This document shows, piece by piece, positions 20,710 through 31,045 of a DNA stretch of 64,000 nucleotides. Origin of the DNA: Phoma sp. XZ068 (taxonomy: Eukaryota; Ascomycota; Dothideomycetes; Pleosporales; Didymellaceae); the NCBI GenBank assembly GCA_004835665.1, contig RBKR01000003.1:744001-808000 (forward strand), in the 5' to 3' direction. Every line of letters begins with the position of its first letter. The stretch's first letter is position 1. Under the pieces are notes generated by a model. The model was not told the origin of the DNA, searched no databases, and saw only the letters and a list, made by a program, of their open reading frames with translations. Made by a program: the position numbers and the translations under genes.

Positions 20710-21916
20710 TTAATTGAACAGGATCATTCTTGTCTTCTTCCTGTCCTTGGGCTGAAGCCCTTCCGTCATCGTTATTGTTTCTGTGCCTCCTTGGCGTTCA
20801 AGATCAACCTCAACGAAGCCATCCTGGCGGAACTGCTCGAAAGAAACGCTGCCTTTGCTGCTCCCAGAAGTTCTGGCAATGTTTGGAAGTGTGGGTACAG
20901 ATGTAGGGGCCCCAGTGCAGGTGCTGGTCTCTGGAATGCTCCTCCCAGTCGCACCTGTAACATGATGCTCAAGATCTTTTTCGCTCATGTACACGAAGAC
21001 GGCGGTAAAGATGTAGGTAGCCAGGCCGAGACAACCAACCACCAGGTATACTATGGCTGTCTGCCACCTATTAGCGAGTTTGCAGAATATCTCATCAAGC
21101 CACGTACCTTGTTCTTGTCTGACCAGGGTGAACGCCGAATGAAAGGGTCGCAGATGTGCACTGTAAGAGCCGAGAGAAAGGTGACCCACGCGTAGGCCAT
21201 AGTCATCGAAGGGAATTGCCATATGAAGATCATAGCCCAGTGTTGAAACGAAGGAGTACGCTTATACCGCAGAATGGTGCGCTGTATGCGTGTCACTACA
21301 ACATCTGCAAGGCTAGCATCGAGATCTTCTTTTGCTGGCAAGTCGTCTAGGATAGACTTAGTTTGGATTGAAGAGATAATGGCCCAGATGGCGCAAAGGA
21401 GGCAGCTGGCAAATAGCGCGTTGGCGATCCAGAGAGCTTCTGTGTTTTTGGACCAGGGCATACCGGCTAATGCAGCTCCAGCACAGAAACTGGCCTTGAA
21501 TGATCAGTAGTCGTCCAAATTGATAGTGAACTGGCTCACAGAGACTTGTACTGATCGCAACTCCTCGTACTTCTCTACCTTCCACTGTCGTATGAGAGGG
21601 ATCAAAACACTGCGATTGCCGTGTGCTGCGCGCATCTCCTTCAACGGTCTCCATGTGTACAGCTTGAAGGTCCGACGGTATGGTGCAGTGACAATCGCTA
21701 GTAGCACGTGGAGACAGAATCTACACCAACAACAGTCCGCGGTAGCTGTTGCAGCGTTGGTGCCTGCGTCAATGTGTGAACAACCCTCAGGTCCGGCGCA
21801 TGAATGCATCGTCCTTTCTCGTAACCTCGCCAGATGTGGCAGAATGGCGTTCCTGGGCGGCTGGGGTCAAGGTGTATTGCGAGCTGAGGGCGAATAGTGT
21901 AGGTGGTGGCTTGCAT
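20710..21916 (-). CDS. Unknown multi-pass membrane protein
   Basis: My four-exon model (21916-21826, 21763-21540, 21494-21108, 21060-20710) gives 350 residues; the last three exons are well supported by splice sites and continuous hydrophobic character, the first exon less so because its GTTACG donor is weak. Hydrophobic segments: CLHVLLAIVTAPYRR, ASFCAGAALAGM, ALWIANALFASCLLCAIWAIIS, FIWQFPSMTMAYAWVTFLSALTV and AIVYLVVGCLGLATYIFTAVFVY, with the soluble conserved-looking stretch FKLYTWRPLKEMRAAHGNRS between the first two. The tail is Ser/Thr-rich and acidic. It resembles membrane proteins of unknown function common in Pezizomycotina; I assign no role. It is divergent from the GNAT gene. Confidence 0.7.
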
Positions 21917-22389
21917 GATGGCGTGCAATGTTGGTGTTCTGCTCCAGTCTGGTTTGCAGTGGCATCGTGTTGTGGTCAGGCTGCTGAGACGAGGGTCATT
22001 TGCAAGTTGCAAGCCAGGTAGCCGGTGATACATTGGTCACATGTATTAGCTGACAACAATGGAGAATCAATCCGAGTTAAGGGTAGCGAAGACAATGATA
22101 GAGGTGCAGGGCTTTTGAGTAAGGTATTTGGAAGATAAGAGTGCATTTCGCGCTCGGCCAAGTGTATCTACCCTGGCATCGTACTGCGAGTAGAAGTTGG
22201 TGATATCTTCGGTCATGACGTGCAATAACATCTAGAGTCGGAAGTGTAGAGCTCGTGAGGTATTCCGAATGGGTACGATGACTCCGCGTGCAGTCCGAAG
22301 CTGACATCTGACACGGCATCGTGAGCTCCTGTAACACAACACCTCAATTGTTCTCGCCCCACCCCACATTTTCCTTCCGACCCCTCAAA
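21917..22389. promoter_or_regulatory. Divergent promoter region of membrane protein and GNAT genes
   Basis: 473 bases with no supported gene. The GNAT-proximal 40 bases are a CT-rich leader (ttctcgccccaccccacatt) ending in AAAATG. Confidence 0.4.
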
Positions 22390-22893
22390 ATGACATCCAA
22401 CGGCGGATATACCATAGTCGAAGGGCTGCCAACGCCTCAAGTATACCATGACTTACGAAAGCTCTCTGGCATGACGCCTCCGCCGCTTGAAGCTGTACCA
22501 AAAGCGCTGGAGAACTCATTTGTCGGCATTCTGGCATACGAAACCAAGGACATGCTAGACGAGTCAACACCTGGTCCAAATCAGAATCCAGTCGCGATGG
22601 GTCGCTTGCTGGGTGACAAGTCGCTGTTCCTTCTGCTCTGCGATGTGGCGGTGCATCCAGAGCACCAACGGCGCGGACTGGGGAAACGCATCATGCAAGC
22701 ACTCGTTGATTATGTGGATGCAAACGCCCCTCAAGCATATGTCAGTTTGGTTGCAGAGCCAGCAGCGCAGAATCTGTATCCTCAGTACGGGTTCAAGGAC
22801 GTGCAACCCAGCATTGGGATGTACAGGATGCTGAGGGCTCGAACGGTTGAGGGCCAAGTTGTCAATGAGGGGTCATCAGGCGACGCAGCATGA
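22390..22893 (+). CDS. GNAT-family N-acetyltransferase
   Basis: Single exon, 167 residues, starting in good context (tcaaaATGA). The GNAT core is clear: LLLCDVAVHPEHQRRGLGKRIMQALVDYV holds the acetyl-CoA pyrophosphate loop (QRRGLG), followed by YVSLVAEPAAQNLYPQYGFKDV, the motif B region. The N-terminal half (VEGLPTPQVYHDLRKLSGMTP, ALENSFVGILAYE) matches small stand-alone fungal acetyltransferases of the YhhY/aminoglycoside-like type. The substrate is not predictable from the sequence. Confidence 0.92.
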   Translation: MTSNGGYTIVEGLPTPQVYHDLRKLSGMTPPPLEAVPKALENSFVGILAYETKDMLDESTPGPNQNPVAMGRLLGDKSLFLLLCDVAVHPEHQRRGLGKRIMQALVDYVDANAPQAYVSLVAEPAAQNLYPQYGFKDVQPSIGMYRMLRARTVEGQVVNEGSSGDAA

Positions 22894-24087
22894 AGCAGTC
22901 ATGAGAGCACAGTTTGAACCACGGCTCAAACCGTGAAGGCCTGTTGAATGCTGGACGCACAGTGTCCGATACAGCACCGAAGGACAGCACAGCAAGGATC
23001 GCAGTGAAGACCCAGCTCTCGAGCGGGGTGCGTAATGTCCTTGGCAAACGTCGAGCTTCAGACGCGTCTTTCGCACAATCAGATCTACCACCACTACATC
23101 AACAATTCAAGTCATATTCCGGCTCCTTACCCCTGTATTGCGAGGGATACCAGCGCGTCAGCACGTGAGTGTACAGCCTGCGCGTGAGTGCCTCGTAGAG
23201 CGCCTAACAAGGCGCGGGTTAACCCCGCCCTGACTGCACTGCCTTCATCTTCACCGTCTGCCTTCTTACAACACCGCCTTTCCGCCAGTTTGTGCTCGTT
23301 TTTCGCCTCCGTCCTTCTTTTTTTCGCCAGCTTCACATCCAATTTCCTTGATCCTCTGACCCGGTGAGGTCTGTCGTCACAGATCACCTGAAATCAGGCA
23401 CCGGCAGGCCCCCACGCTAGCCGGTGACCCAGAGTCGACACCTTCATTATCAATTCCTCGATTCGTGCGCTTCAGCCTGGCCTTGGGCAAACGCCAATGG
23501 CTCGCTCGTTGCCACTGGAGGCCAGGATGAGTCAACCTGGTTTCTGTACCTGCATTATTCAGTCATGATTGCAGGCGCGACTGTTTACGCGCGCTCCTCT
23601 GACTGATTCACACCTTAGCAGTGGAGTCTTCTAGCATATCGAGTGATAGCGATGAGTCTTCTTTTCGGATTTCACCTGTTCCGGGCTTGCGAAAGTACCT
23701 AGCGCACGTTCCGCCCTTTTCTTCCCTGAGGAATCAATCCTTGGCGGCGGTTTACACTGCCACGCGTTGTGGTTCGCAAGCTCCGAACAGTCGTTGACGC
23801 GACTGCGCTTTCAGGCAGACATGGAGGACGTGAGGAACTCAGTGGCGAACAGTCACGTCCGTTCGCGGTAGTGGTCGGCCTCAGTAGTCAGGTGTCTGCC
23901 TGTATAAATCCAAACGGTAGGCATTTATTCTTACTTTCTTTCACTCACACCAGTCACACTCCTACATTATCTGCCAGTCATCACTATCACAGGCCTCAAT
24001 CAGTCAACGAGATCATCTCGACCACCCTCAAGTCAACGAACCACTACTCCTCTTGAACGCCTCTCAAACTCTCGACACCAATCAATC
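22894..24087 (+). promoter_or_regulatory. Long promoter and leader of the 73-residue small protein gene, with TATA box
   Basis: This 1.2-kb gap has no supported gene. A TATAAAT element lies at 23903-23909, 179 bases before the ATG at 24088. From about 23,935 the plus strand is a CT/CA-rich leader (TCACTCACACCAGTCACACT and similar) up to ATCAATCATG. TATA plus a CT-rich leader is typical of strongly or inducibly expressed fungal genes. Confidence 0.55.
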
Positions 24088-24360
24088 ATGCCTTCCTACG
24101 CAACATCTTACTATCCTGGCAAGGGCGCCAGTGCCCCGAGACCCTCGACCAGCTCCAGTATGTTGCCTGTACACTCCTGTGCCACACGATGAGTCTAACA
24201 GCGAACAGCCACGGCGTCAAGCAACTCCGCACAGTCCGGCTACTCTTCGCGCAGCTATGGCACCAAGCCCAAGACACCCGTCATCATCCACAACGGAGGC
24301 GGCCAGACCTACAGCGACAACACGTCGTCCAACACCGGCAACTCCGGATACTGGCCGTAG
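24088..24360 (+). CDS. Small Ser/Gly/Tyr-rich protein of 73 residues, unknown
   Basis: Two exons, 24088-24157 and 24209-24360, over a 51-nt GTATGT...CAG intron, give a 73-residue protein. It is short and split, so a plain frame scan misses it. The protein starts MPSYATSYYPGKGASAPRP, is Ser/Tyr/Gly/Asn-rich, has a hydrophobic KTPVIIHNGGGQTY segment and ends NTGNSGYWP before TAG. It has no signal peptide, cysteines or membrane segment. Good splice sites, preserved protein character on both sides of the junction and the promoter in front support a real gene. I do not recognise a family; a stress- or conidiation-related small protein is possible but unproven. Confidence 0.75.
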
Positions 24361-25037
24361 AAGGCGGCCTCCACTCCCTGTCCTAGCACAGACAGTCATG
24401 GCAGGGAGGGGCGGATACAACTAGCAGTTTTGACTGCATGGGCAGATTGGTTTTCAGCATAGCGTGGTACGGTGTTTTGGTTGATTTCATGGGATAGAAA
24501 TGTACAGGCTACACAGCCGGCTTGCTTGGGAACGTGTAGGCTATGGAGCTTGGACTTTGGGTTATTATCAGGCGTTTGATCAGCATTGGCAAGGGTGGCT
24601 CACGCCGGGTTCCTTTTCGCGAAAGTCGAACCGCCCTTGATTTGGAACGTTTAGGCTGCTGGCAGTACTTGATAGAGAATCGACTTAATGTTATCAACAC
24701 AGCGGTCGCAATTGTTATTAAGCTAATATGTGATTGACCTGACATGAACAACATGAAAAACGCCCACTTGGTATGAAATTGACATGTCGATCGACAGGCA
24801 CGCCCAAAGCAAGGGTTGTACAAAGCTACCATGGCAAATTAATATCAAATGGCATGCGCGCTCGCCAGGGCGTGGCTAGCGCGTGTTTGCTGCTAAATGA
24901 CGTCCCGGCCCGCGGTAATCAAGGGCAGCAGCCCAAGCCACCGATCGCATCCATCTCACGCCCACACTCGCCTTCACACACTCACACGTCAATGCTCCCT
25001 CGATAACGCGCTCAGCTCTACCGAGCGCCTCGCAAAC
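24361..25037. other. Intergenic gap upstream of the MFS gene
   Basis: 677 bases. The first half should include the small gene's 3' UTR; the last ~130 bases are a C/A-rich leader of the MFS transporter (cacactcgccttcacacact). No gene seen. Confidence 0.4.
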
Positions 25038-26827
25038 ATGCTCGGCCTTTCCTTCACCGCTTCGCGCACGCAGATTGCTTCGTATCTCTTTGGCGTGGCG
25101 CTGTTTAGCATTGCCTTCCTTGTGTTTCTGAACAGTAGCATCAGCTTTGTTATTACGCAGCGCATTGGGCAGAGCAAGAATGTCGGCGGCGCGGTGGGCA
25201 CGCTGGGGTTTGTCGATGAGCTGGTTGCGCTGGTGGCGTGTCCGGCGTGGGGACTGCTGAGCGACAAGGTGGGAGTGAGAGCTGTGGCCGTGACGGGATA
25301 TGTGGTTGTGGGAGTCAGTCTGTGGGTGCTGGTGCAGGCCAAGAATGTCTATCCGCAGCTGCTGTTGGCGAGGGTGCTGTTCAGTCTGGGCGGCAGCGCG
25401 ACGTGAGTCTCTTGGTGGTGTTGAAGGGCAGGGCGTGGGCTGACATGTGCAGGGCGACCATGGTTACTGCGATTCTGCCGTCCATGACGGTCGTCAGGGA
25501 GGTCAAGCCGGATCCGAGAGGCCCTACGCTCCGGCGAGTGGTCAATGGCAGTCGACATGCTGTTGCGGCCTCCATCTCCTCAGAACTCACCATCACGCCC
25601 GACCGCTTCCGATCGAGCTCACAAGAACCGAGCGGGGATGCGCCTGAAAGGAAGGATGCAGGCGCATCTACCTCGCAGCTTGCTGGGCTGGTCGGCATGT
25701 TCACGGGCTGCGGTGCGCTGGTGGCTCTACTGGTCTTCTTGCCCCTGCCCACGCGCTTCCAGCAGGCTGGCGAGAGCCCTGCCGCTGCCGTTGCGGCCGC
25801 CTTCTACGTTGTGGGCGCGATTGCCATCCTCGTAGCCATCGGCTGTTTCTTCGGGCTGCGCCAATTGCCTGGCGAGGAGAACAAGGGGTGGAGGCGCCTC
25901 ACGGGCAAGGACGAGCAGAAGAGCACTGTGCATGCGCGCGACCTCGTCCTATCGTACCCCTTCCTCTTCCTCAAGAGCGTCCGCCTAGGCTTCCAATCGC
26001 CTTTGATAGGCTTAGGATATGTCGGTGGTTTCGTCGCACGCGCATCATCCGTCGCCATATCGCTCTTCATCCCGCTATTCACGAACCACTACTTTCTCCA
26101 AACTGGCGAATGTGCTGCCGACCCTTCAAACCCCTCCGACATCAAGCACGCCTGCCCGCAAGCCTACAAACTGGCCGCCATGTTGACCGGTATCAGCCAG
26201 CTCATCGCCCTTTTATGCGCCCCAGTCTTTGGCTACCTCTCTGGCAAATATCCCGACTACAACATCCCCCTACTCCTTGCAGCCGCATCAGGCATTGCAG
26301 GCTACGCCATGTTCGGCTCTCTAGCCAGCCCAGACTACAAGAGCGAAGACGGCACGGGTGCCATCTTCATCATTGTCGCACTTCTCGGCATCAGTCAGAT
26401 CGGCGCCATCGTCTGCTCCCTTGCCCTCCTCGGTCGCGGCATCAACAATGACGAGATCAACACGAATGGCTCAACGATAGACTCAACCAATGCGAGCTAC
26501 CATCCCTCGGCAGGCGCCACACCGCCAACAAGCGCACCCATCACGCCTGTCCACGAGGAGGAGCCTCTATTGCCTCAGAACCAGAGTTATAGCACAAGCA
26601 ACCCTAGCTATCCCGACGAACCCAGATCATACAATGATATGAAGGGATCGATAGCTGGAACTTACAGCTTGCTTGGCGGGTTTGGTATCTTACTACTGAC
26701 CAAGGCCGGCGGTGCGTTGTTCGACAGCGCAGGACCGGGGAGTCCGTTTTACATGATGGCAGCCTTCAACGCGGCGCTGCTTGCGGTCGGTATATTGGTG
26801 GGCATCAAGCAGCGTCTCCGGCGGTAG
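25038..26827 (+). CDS. Major facilitator superfamily transporter
   Basis: Two exons (25038-25402 and 25453-26827) with a 50-nt GTGAGT...CAG intron give 579 residues. The first helix is SYLFGVALFSIAFLVFLNSSISFVI; the loop signature GLLSDKVGVRAVAVTGY (G-x3-D-x2-G type) lies between helices 2 and 3, and RVLFSLGGSATATMVTAILPSM spans the splice junction. About 60 residues of Ser/Arg-rich loop lie between the N-terminal helices and the next block, then GLVGMFTGCGALVALLVFLPLP and further helices to ALLAVGILVGI. Another cytoplasmic Pro/Ser-rich loop precedes the last two helices. It resembles fungal MFS proteins distantly related to vesicular-type carriers; the substrate is unknown. A monooxygenase gene lies downstream in the same direction. 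Confidence 0.88.
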
Positions 26828-27422
26828 ACAAGTGTACATATTGAGCATACATGGAGCCACGAAGCATAATGTCTATACTCTTCTATATTTACGTATGGTG
26901 TCTCTAGGAGAGCATTGCAGAATACCCTATCTTTCCGAAGCGCTCAATAATGCATATTTTGATAAACTTTCGAGAAACCATGTCCTCATCACGCGACCAT
27001 AAAATAAATCCAGACCATCCAAGCCTCATCGAAGCCCAGGAATTACCAACACACCTGCGCAACGACCGGATTACCCAATGTAGACCCGGATCGAGACGAG
27101 CTACACGCGTGTATTGGTGCGGGGACCCCACATCACCCTTCGGACTACTGCTGTCCGTAGCCCATTCATTGGCCCGTCGTGTACTCTCCACAGACCTCAA
27201 CGCCTCGACTGAACCTTCGCGCACCAACACACTCACTGTATGACCAGATACGTCCCAATCCAGTGACCATGGACCCACTACGATGCATACCTACTGTGGC
27301 GGCGGGTATAAGTGCACCGAACCATTCATTTTCATAGTACATATAATATAAGTACGCACCCTCCATCCCCAACTCTCTCAACCCCCCTTCCTCCCCATTT
27401 CGCTCGCACGGCTGTCATCACA
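26828..27422 (+). promoter_or_regulatory. Promoter region of the monooxygenase gene with TATA element
   Basis: 595 bases without a gene. A TATAA at 27306-27310 lies 113 bases before the ATG at 27423, and a CT-rich leader (ctctctcaaccccccttcct) follows. Confidence 0.5.
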
Positions 27423-29274
27423 ATGTCCTTCGACACCGAAGTCCTCATCATCGGCGCGGGCATGTCCGCCCTCGGCCTCGCCGCCCAAATCACACGCAAC
27501 TACGGCATCCACAACTTCGAGCTCGTCGAGAAGAGCGACGACGTCGGCGGCACGTGGCTCCAGAACACCTACCCGGGGTGTGGATGCGACGTCGCTTCGC
27601 ATTTCTACTCGTATAGTTTTGCGCTGAATCCTGGGTGGAGTCGGAAGTACTCGATGCGCGAAGAGTTGCATCGGTATTTTAGGGGTGTGAGTGATAAGTA
27701 TGGTATTACGGAAAGAGTGAGGTTTCATTCGGTGGTGGAGAGTGCGGTTTGGGATGAGAGTGCGATGGTGTGGGTTGTTAGTGTGAGGGATTTGAAGACG
27801 GGGGAGAGGTGTGTGAGGAGGGCGAGGGTGTTGGTTAGTGGGGTGGGGAGTTTGAGTGTTCCCAAGGAATGTGAGATTGAGGGGAAAGAGACGTTTAAGG
27901 GGAAGATGTTTCATTCTGCAAAGTGGGATCACTCGTTCGATTGGGGTGATAAGGATGTTGTTGTGTTGGGTATGTTTTTCATCTCCGCAAGTCACTTTGG
28001 TGGAAGTCTTATTCTGACAACACAGGCAATGGCTGCTCGGCTACTCAGTTTGTTCCTATTATGGCTGGCGAAGTCGGGTCTCAGCCTCCAGTCCGCAAGA
28101 TCACTCAGTTCGCCCGGCAAGCTCAGTACCTCTCCGAGCGCGAGAATCCGTACTACTCTCCCACCTTCAAAGCTGTCATGCGCTACGTCCCGCTAGCTAT
28201 GCGTCTCTACCGCGCCAAGCACTACTACGACATGGAGTCCGACTGGTCTGGCTTCCCTATCGAGAGCGGTGCTGCAATCCGCTCTAATCTGGCCAAGGAG
28301 AACGAGGCGTATGTGAAGCGTGCGGCGCCGAGCAAGTATTGGGATGCGCTGATTCCGAAGAGCGAGATTGGGTGTAAGCGGAAGGTGCTAGACACGGAGT
28401 ATCTGAAATGCCTGTGGAGGGAGAATGTAGAACTGATACCGAACGATCCAGTGCAGAGGATTACAGAAAACGGGGTTGTGACCAAGTCAGGACGCGAGGT
28501 GCAAGCGGATGCAATTGTACTGGCAATTGGATTTGCAACGCAGCAGATGCTGTGTCCGATGGAAATCGTCGGACGTGGTGGGCTGAAGCTGAACGATTAC
28601 GTGAGTTCAAGTCATCACACCCTTCACACAAGATGTATATACTGACCTCAACACAGTGGGACGCCAAAACCCAAGGCGTAGCGCAAGCCTACTTCGGCAC
28701 CGTAGTCCCCAACTTCCCCAACTTCTTCGTCCTCATGGGCCCCAACACCGTCACCGGCCACCTCAGCGTCATCTACACCGTCGAATGCCAGATCAACTTC
28801 ACCCTGCGCCTGCTCGCGCCCATCCTGAAGACGCTGCCCTCCTACCGCTCCCGCTCGCTGCTACCCTCCCTTCTAGCCCCCGCGCCCGTGGCAACAGTGG
28901 AAGTCCGCCCCGAAGCAGCTGCGCAAGACTTCGAGTGGACGCAGCGCGAAGCCAAGAAACTCGTCTGGGCGAGCGGATGCACAAATTGGGCTATTGATCC
29001 CAAGACGGGGCTGAACAACATGATGTATCCTGACTGGCAGTTTATGTTCTGGTTGAGAAGCATATTCTACAAGAAAGGGGATTTCGTGTACCGAGATGCG
29101 GAGAAGGGGAGGGAGGTTGTGCCTGGGCGGGGCAGGAAGTGGGTGCTGCGAGTGCTGACGCTGGGCGCGTTCGTGGGTGTGTTTGTTGGGAGGGATTGGT
29201 TGCGGGAGGAGTTGCCGACGCGGCTGCGAGAGTTTGATGGAGGGGCGTGGGCGAGGAGTTTGACTGCTGGTTGA
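27423..29274 (+). CDS. FAD-dependent Baeyer-Villiger-type monooxygenase
   Basis: Three exons (27423-27969, 28026-28600, 28657-29274) give 579 residues. The FAD Rossmann loop is VLIIGAGMSALGLAAQ (residues ~6-21), then KSDDVGGTWLQNTYPGCGCD, typical of class B flavoprotein monooxygenases. The Baeyer-Villiger fingerprint FxGxxxHxxxW(D) appears as FKGKMFHSAKWD at ~158-169. The NADP-binding loop GNGCSATQFVP is created by the first splice. A late ATG-like motif AIVLAIGFATQ is present. Such enzymes insert oxygen next to a ketone to make esters or lactones, or hydroxylate nucleophiles. The C-terminus has a hydrophobic segment (VLRVLTLGAFVGVFVG), suggesting membrane attachment. Neighbouring MFS transporter suggests, weakly, a shared substrate. 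Confidence 0.9.
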
Positions 29275-29760
29275 GTTTAGTGGCATAATAGAGTTATAGA
29301 CGTAATTAGAACCTATTATACTTTAGACGGGGCTTAGGGAACTGCTGTTCGCACCTGACTCTTCTGAAGCCTCACCACCACAACATCCAACCTACAAAAT
29401 CACTTACAAGTCTAGTGTCCACATTGTAAGATGAAAACAAAAGTTCTCACCCATTGTCAAGCTTAGGTGTAACGAGACTGCGCCATTCGGAGCCTGGTGA
29501 GATCAAAGAACCATGTACAACCTGATTGATTGTCCGGTCTTGCGTTCACTTCCTTTCACTTCGACCTCACCTCACCTTCCAGCCCCCTCTGTTCAGAGAT
29601 TTTCTATTGTTCAAGTTTGCCTTCTAGTCTTCTCTCATTTTTGTCACTTCTCTACCTTCTTCTATCCACACACTCGATCCGACCTGAGCATTGCTGCAGC
29701 GACGCCGCGAGCGCCTGGTGAGAGACTATACTATCAAGCAACCTTAATATCACATTCAAG
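29275..29760. other. Intergenic gap with CT-rich leader
   Basis: 486 bases. The second half (from ~29,560) is strongly pyrimidine-rich and ends AATATCACATTCAAGATG, so it is probably the leader of the next gene. No other feature seen. Confidence 0.4.
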
Positions 29761-30933
29761 ATGTCTAGCTCCACGAAGCCAGGCTTTCTCCCGCCGTTCA
29801 GCCCAGCTGCGACTCAGGCTGCCGTCGAAACTTCCCCCAATTCCTACCCAGCTGACTACATCACCAACATCATCATCGAGATCAGCGGCTACCTAGTCAC
29901 TCTTATCGAGCAAAGCACACTGTTCGGTCGGTCTCAGAACGATCCGTACAGCCCCAGTCTTCGCACTCTCCACTCTCGCCTTCACAGCGGCCACCTCAAC
30001 CCAAGTCCAATCCAGTCTCACGCCAACGAAAACACTCGCATCAAGGCCGCTCTCGGTCAACGCACCACCAAAGCCGCCACTCACCGTCCACTAGAGGACT
30101 TTGAAGACCTATACTATGCCGTGCTCGCACGCATGCAAGACATCCACCAGACTCTTAACGTGCGTCTCGGCAGCGGCTTCAACACACTCACTGACCATGT
30201 CTACCCCGATGGCCCTAGCATTGCCGACTTGTACGTTAGTCTTGCACAGTACTGGGATGCTCTCAACGACACCGCATTCGTCAAGGCAATTGACTGCGCA
30301 GTGCGTCGCTCACGGGTCAAGTACTTGCACCAAGAAATCATCGCTCAAGTGCACAACGACGAGATCACCCAGTCAGATGCCGAAGAGCTGCTGAGCGATC
30401 TTTATGATCCGACTGAGTACGAAGGTATTCAAGGACTGGCCTGGGTGATCGGCTGGGCACCGAGTATGGTTGCTGCCTGGCTGGAAGAGAAGTATCGTAT
30501 AGTTTTGAAGACTGAGAAGGAAGATGCAGAGGGCAAGAGCCGTATGGACAGGAAGAGGGCGAAGATGGGGAAGAAGGCTAAGCAGCCACAGGACGAGGTG
30601 AAGTCAAAGAAGGAAGGCAAGAAAGTCGTCGACGAAATGCATATGGCGGATGGAGAGTCCAAGATGGTGATGTCGGCTGATGACTATCCGCAAGTGCATG
30701 TCAAGATGGACCAGAAGAGCCAGCAGGATCAACTACAGTACGCGCTTGAGTGGCAGATCAAGACGCAGCGTGTCTTTGAGTACAGTCAGTACCTGAGGAG
30801 CAAGGCCAGTCGTGGCGCCAGGTACCTGGTGGAAAGCACTGCTTCCACTAACAACACGCGTATGAGTGGTTTCGGTGGTCCACTCCAGCGTGCTGGCAAC
30901 AGAGACACAGACACGATGGGCAGCGGTTTCTAA
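29761..30933 (+). CDS. Unknown soluble protein of 390 residues
   Basis: Single exon from ATG at 29761. I do not recognise the family. Residues 30-55 contain a hydrophobic helix (YITNIIIEISGYLVTLIEQS), 110-230 look globular and helical (LEDFEDLYYAVLARMQDIHQTL, IADLYVSLAQYWDAL, AKYLHQEIIAQV-like, LAWVIGWAPSMVAAWLEEKY), 250-290 is strongly Lys-rich (KRAKMGKKAKQ) and could be a nuclear localisation region, and 320-360 is Gln/Arg-rich and helical. There is no signal peptide. Coding is supported by length, absence of competing frames and ordinary codon use. It converges with the F-box gene. Confidence 0.8.
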   Translation: MSSSTKPGFLPPFSPAATQAAVETSPNSYPADYITNIIIEISGYLVTLIEQSTLFGRSQNDPYSPSLRTLHSRLHSGHLNPSPIQSHANENTRIKAALGQRTTKAATHRPLEDFEDLYYAVLARMQDIHQTLNVRLGSGFNTLTDHVYPDGPSIADLYVSLAQYWDALNDTAFVKAIDCAVRRSRVKYLHQEIIAQVHNDEITQSDAEELLSDLYDPTEYEGIQGLAWVIGWAPSMVAAWLEEKYRIVLKTEKEDAEGKSRMDRKRAKMGKKAKQPQDEVKSKKEGKKVVDEMHMADGESKMVMSADDYPQVHVKMDQKSQQDQLQYALEWQIKTQRVFEYSQYLRSKASRGARYLVESTASTNNTRMSGFGGPLQRAGNRDTDTMGSGF

Positions 30934-31045
30934 AAACACCAGCAAAAAGTGAAGCAACTTGGTAGCACTACATCACACAGCTTGGAAAGGCCAAGCATCA
31001 AGCAGCCTAAACTGACTTGGTAGTTCATTTGGTAGTCCCAAAAAA

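Noticed and set aside
22914..23168. 84-codon frame after the GNAT gene
   Set aside because: No recognisable features and overlapped by equally long frames on the other strand.
25038..29274. Secondary-metabolite cluster
   Set aside because: No PKS, NRPS, terpene cyclase or dimethylallyl transferase nearby; only a transporter and one monooxygenase.
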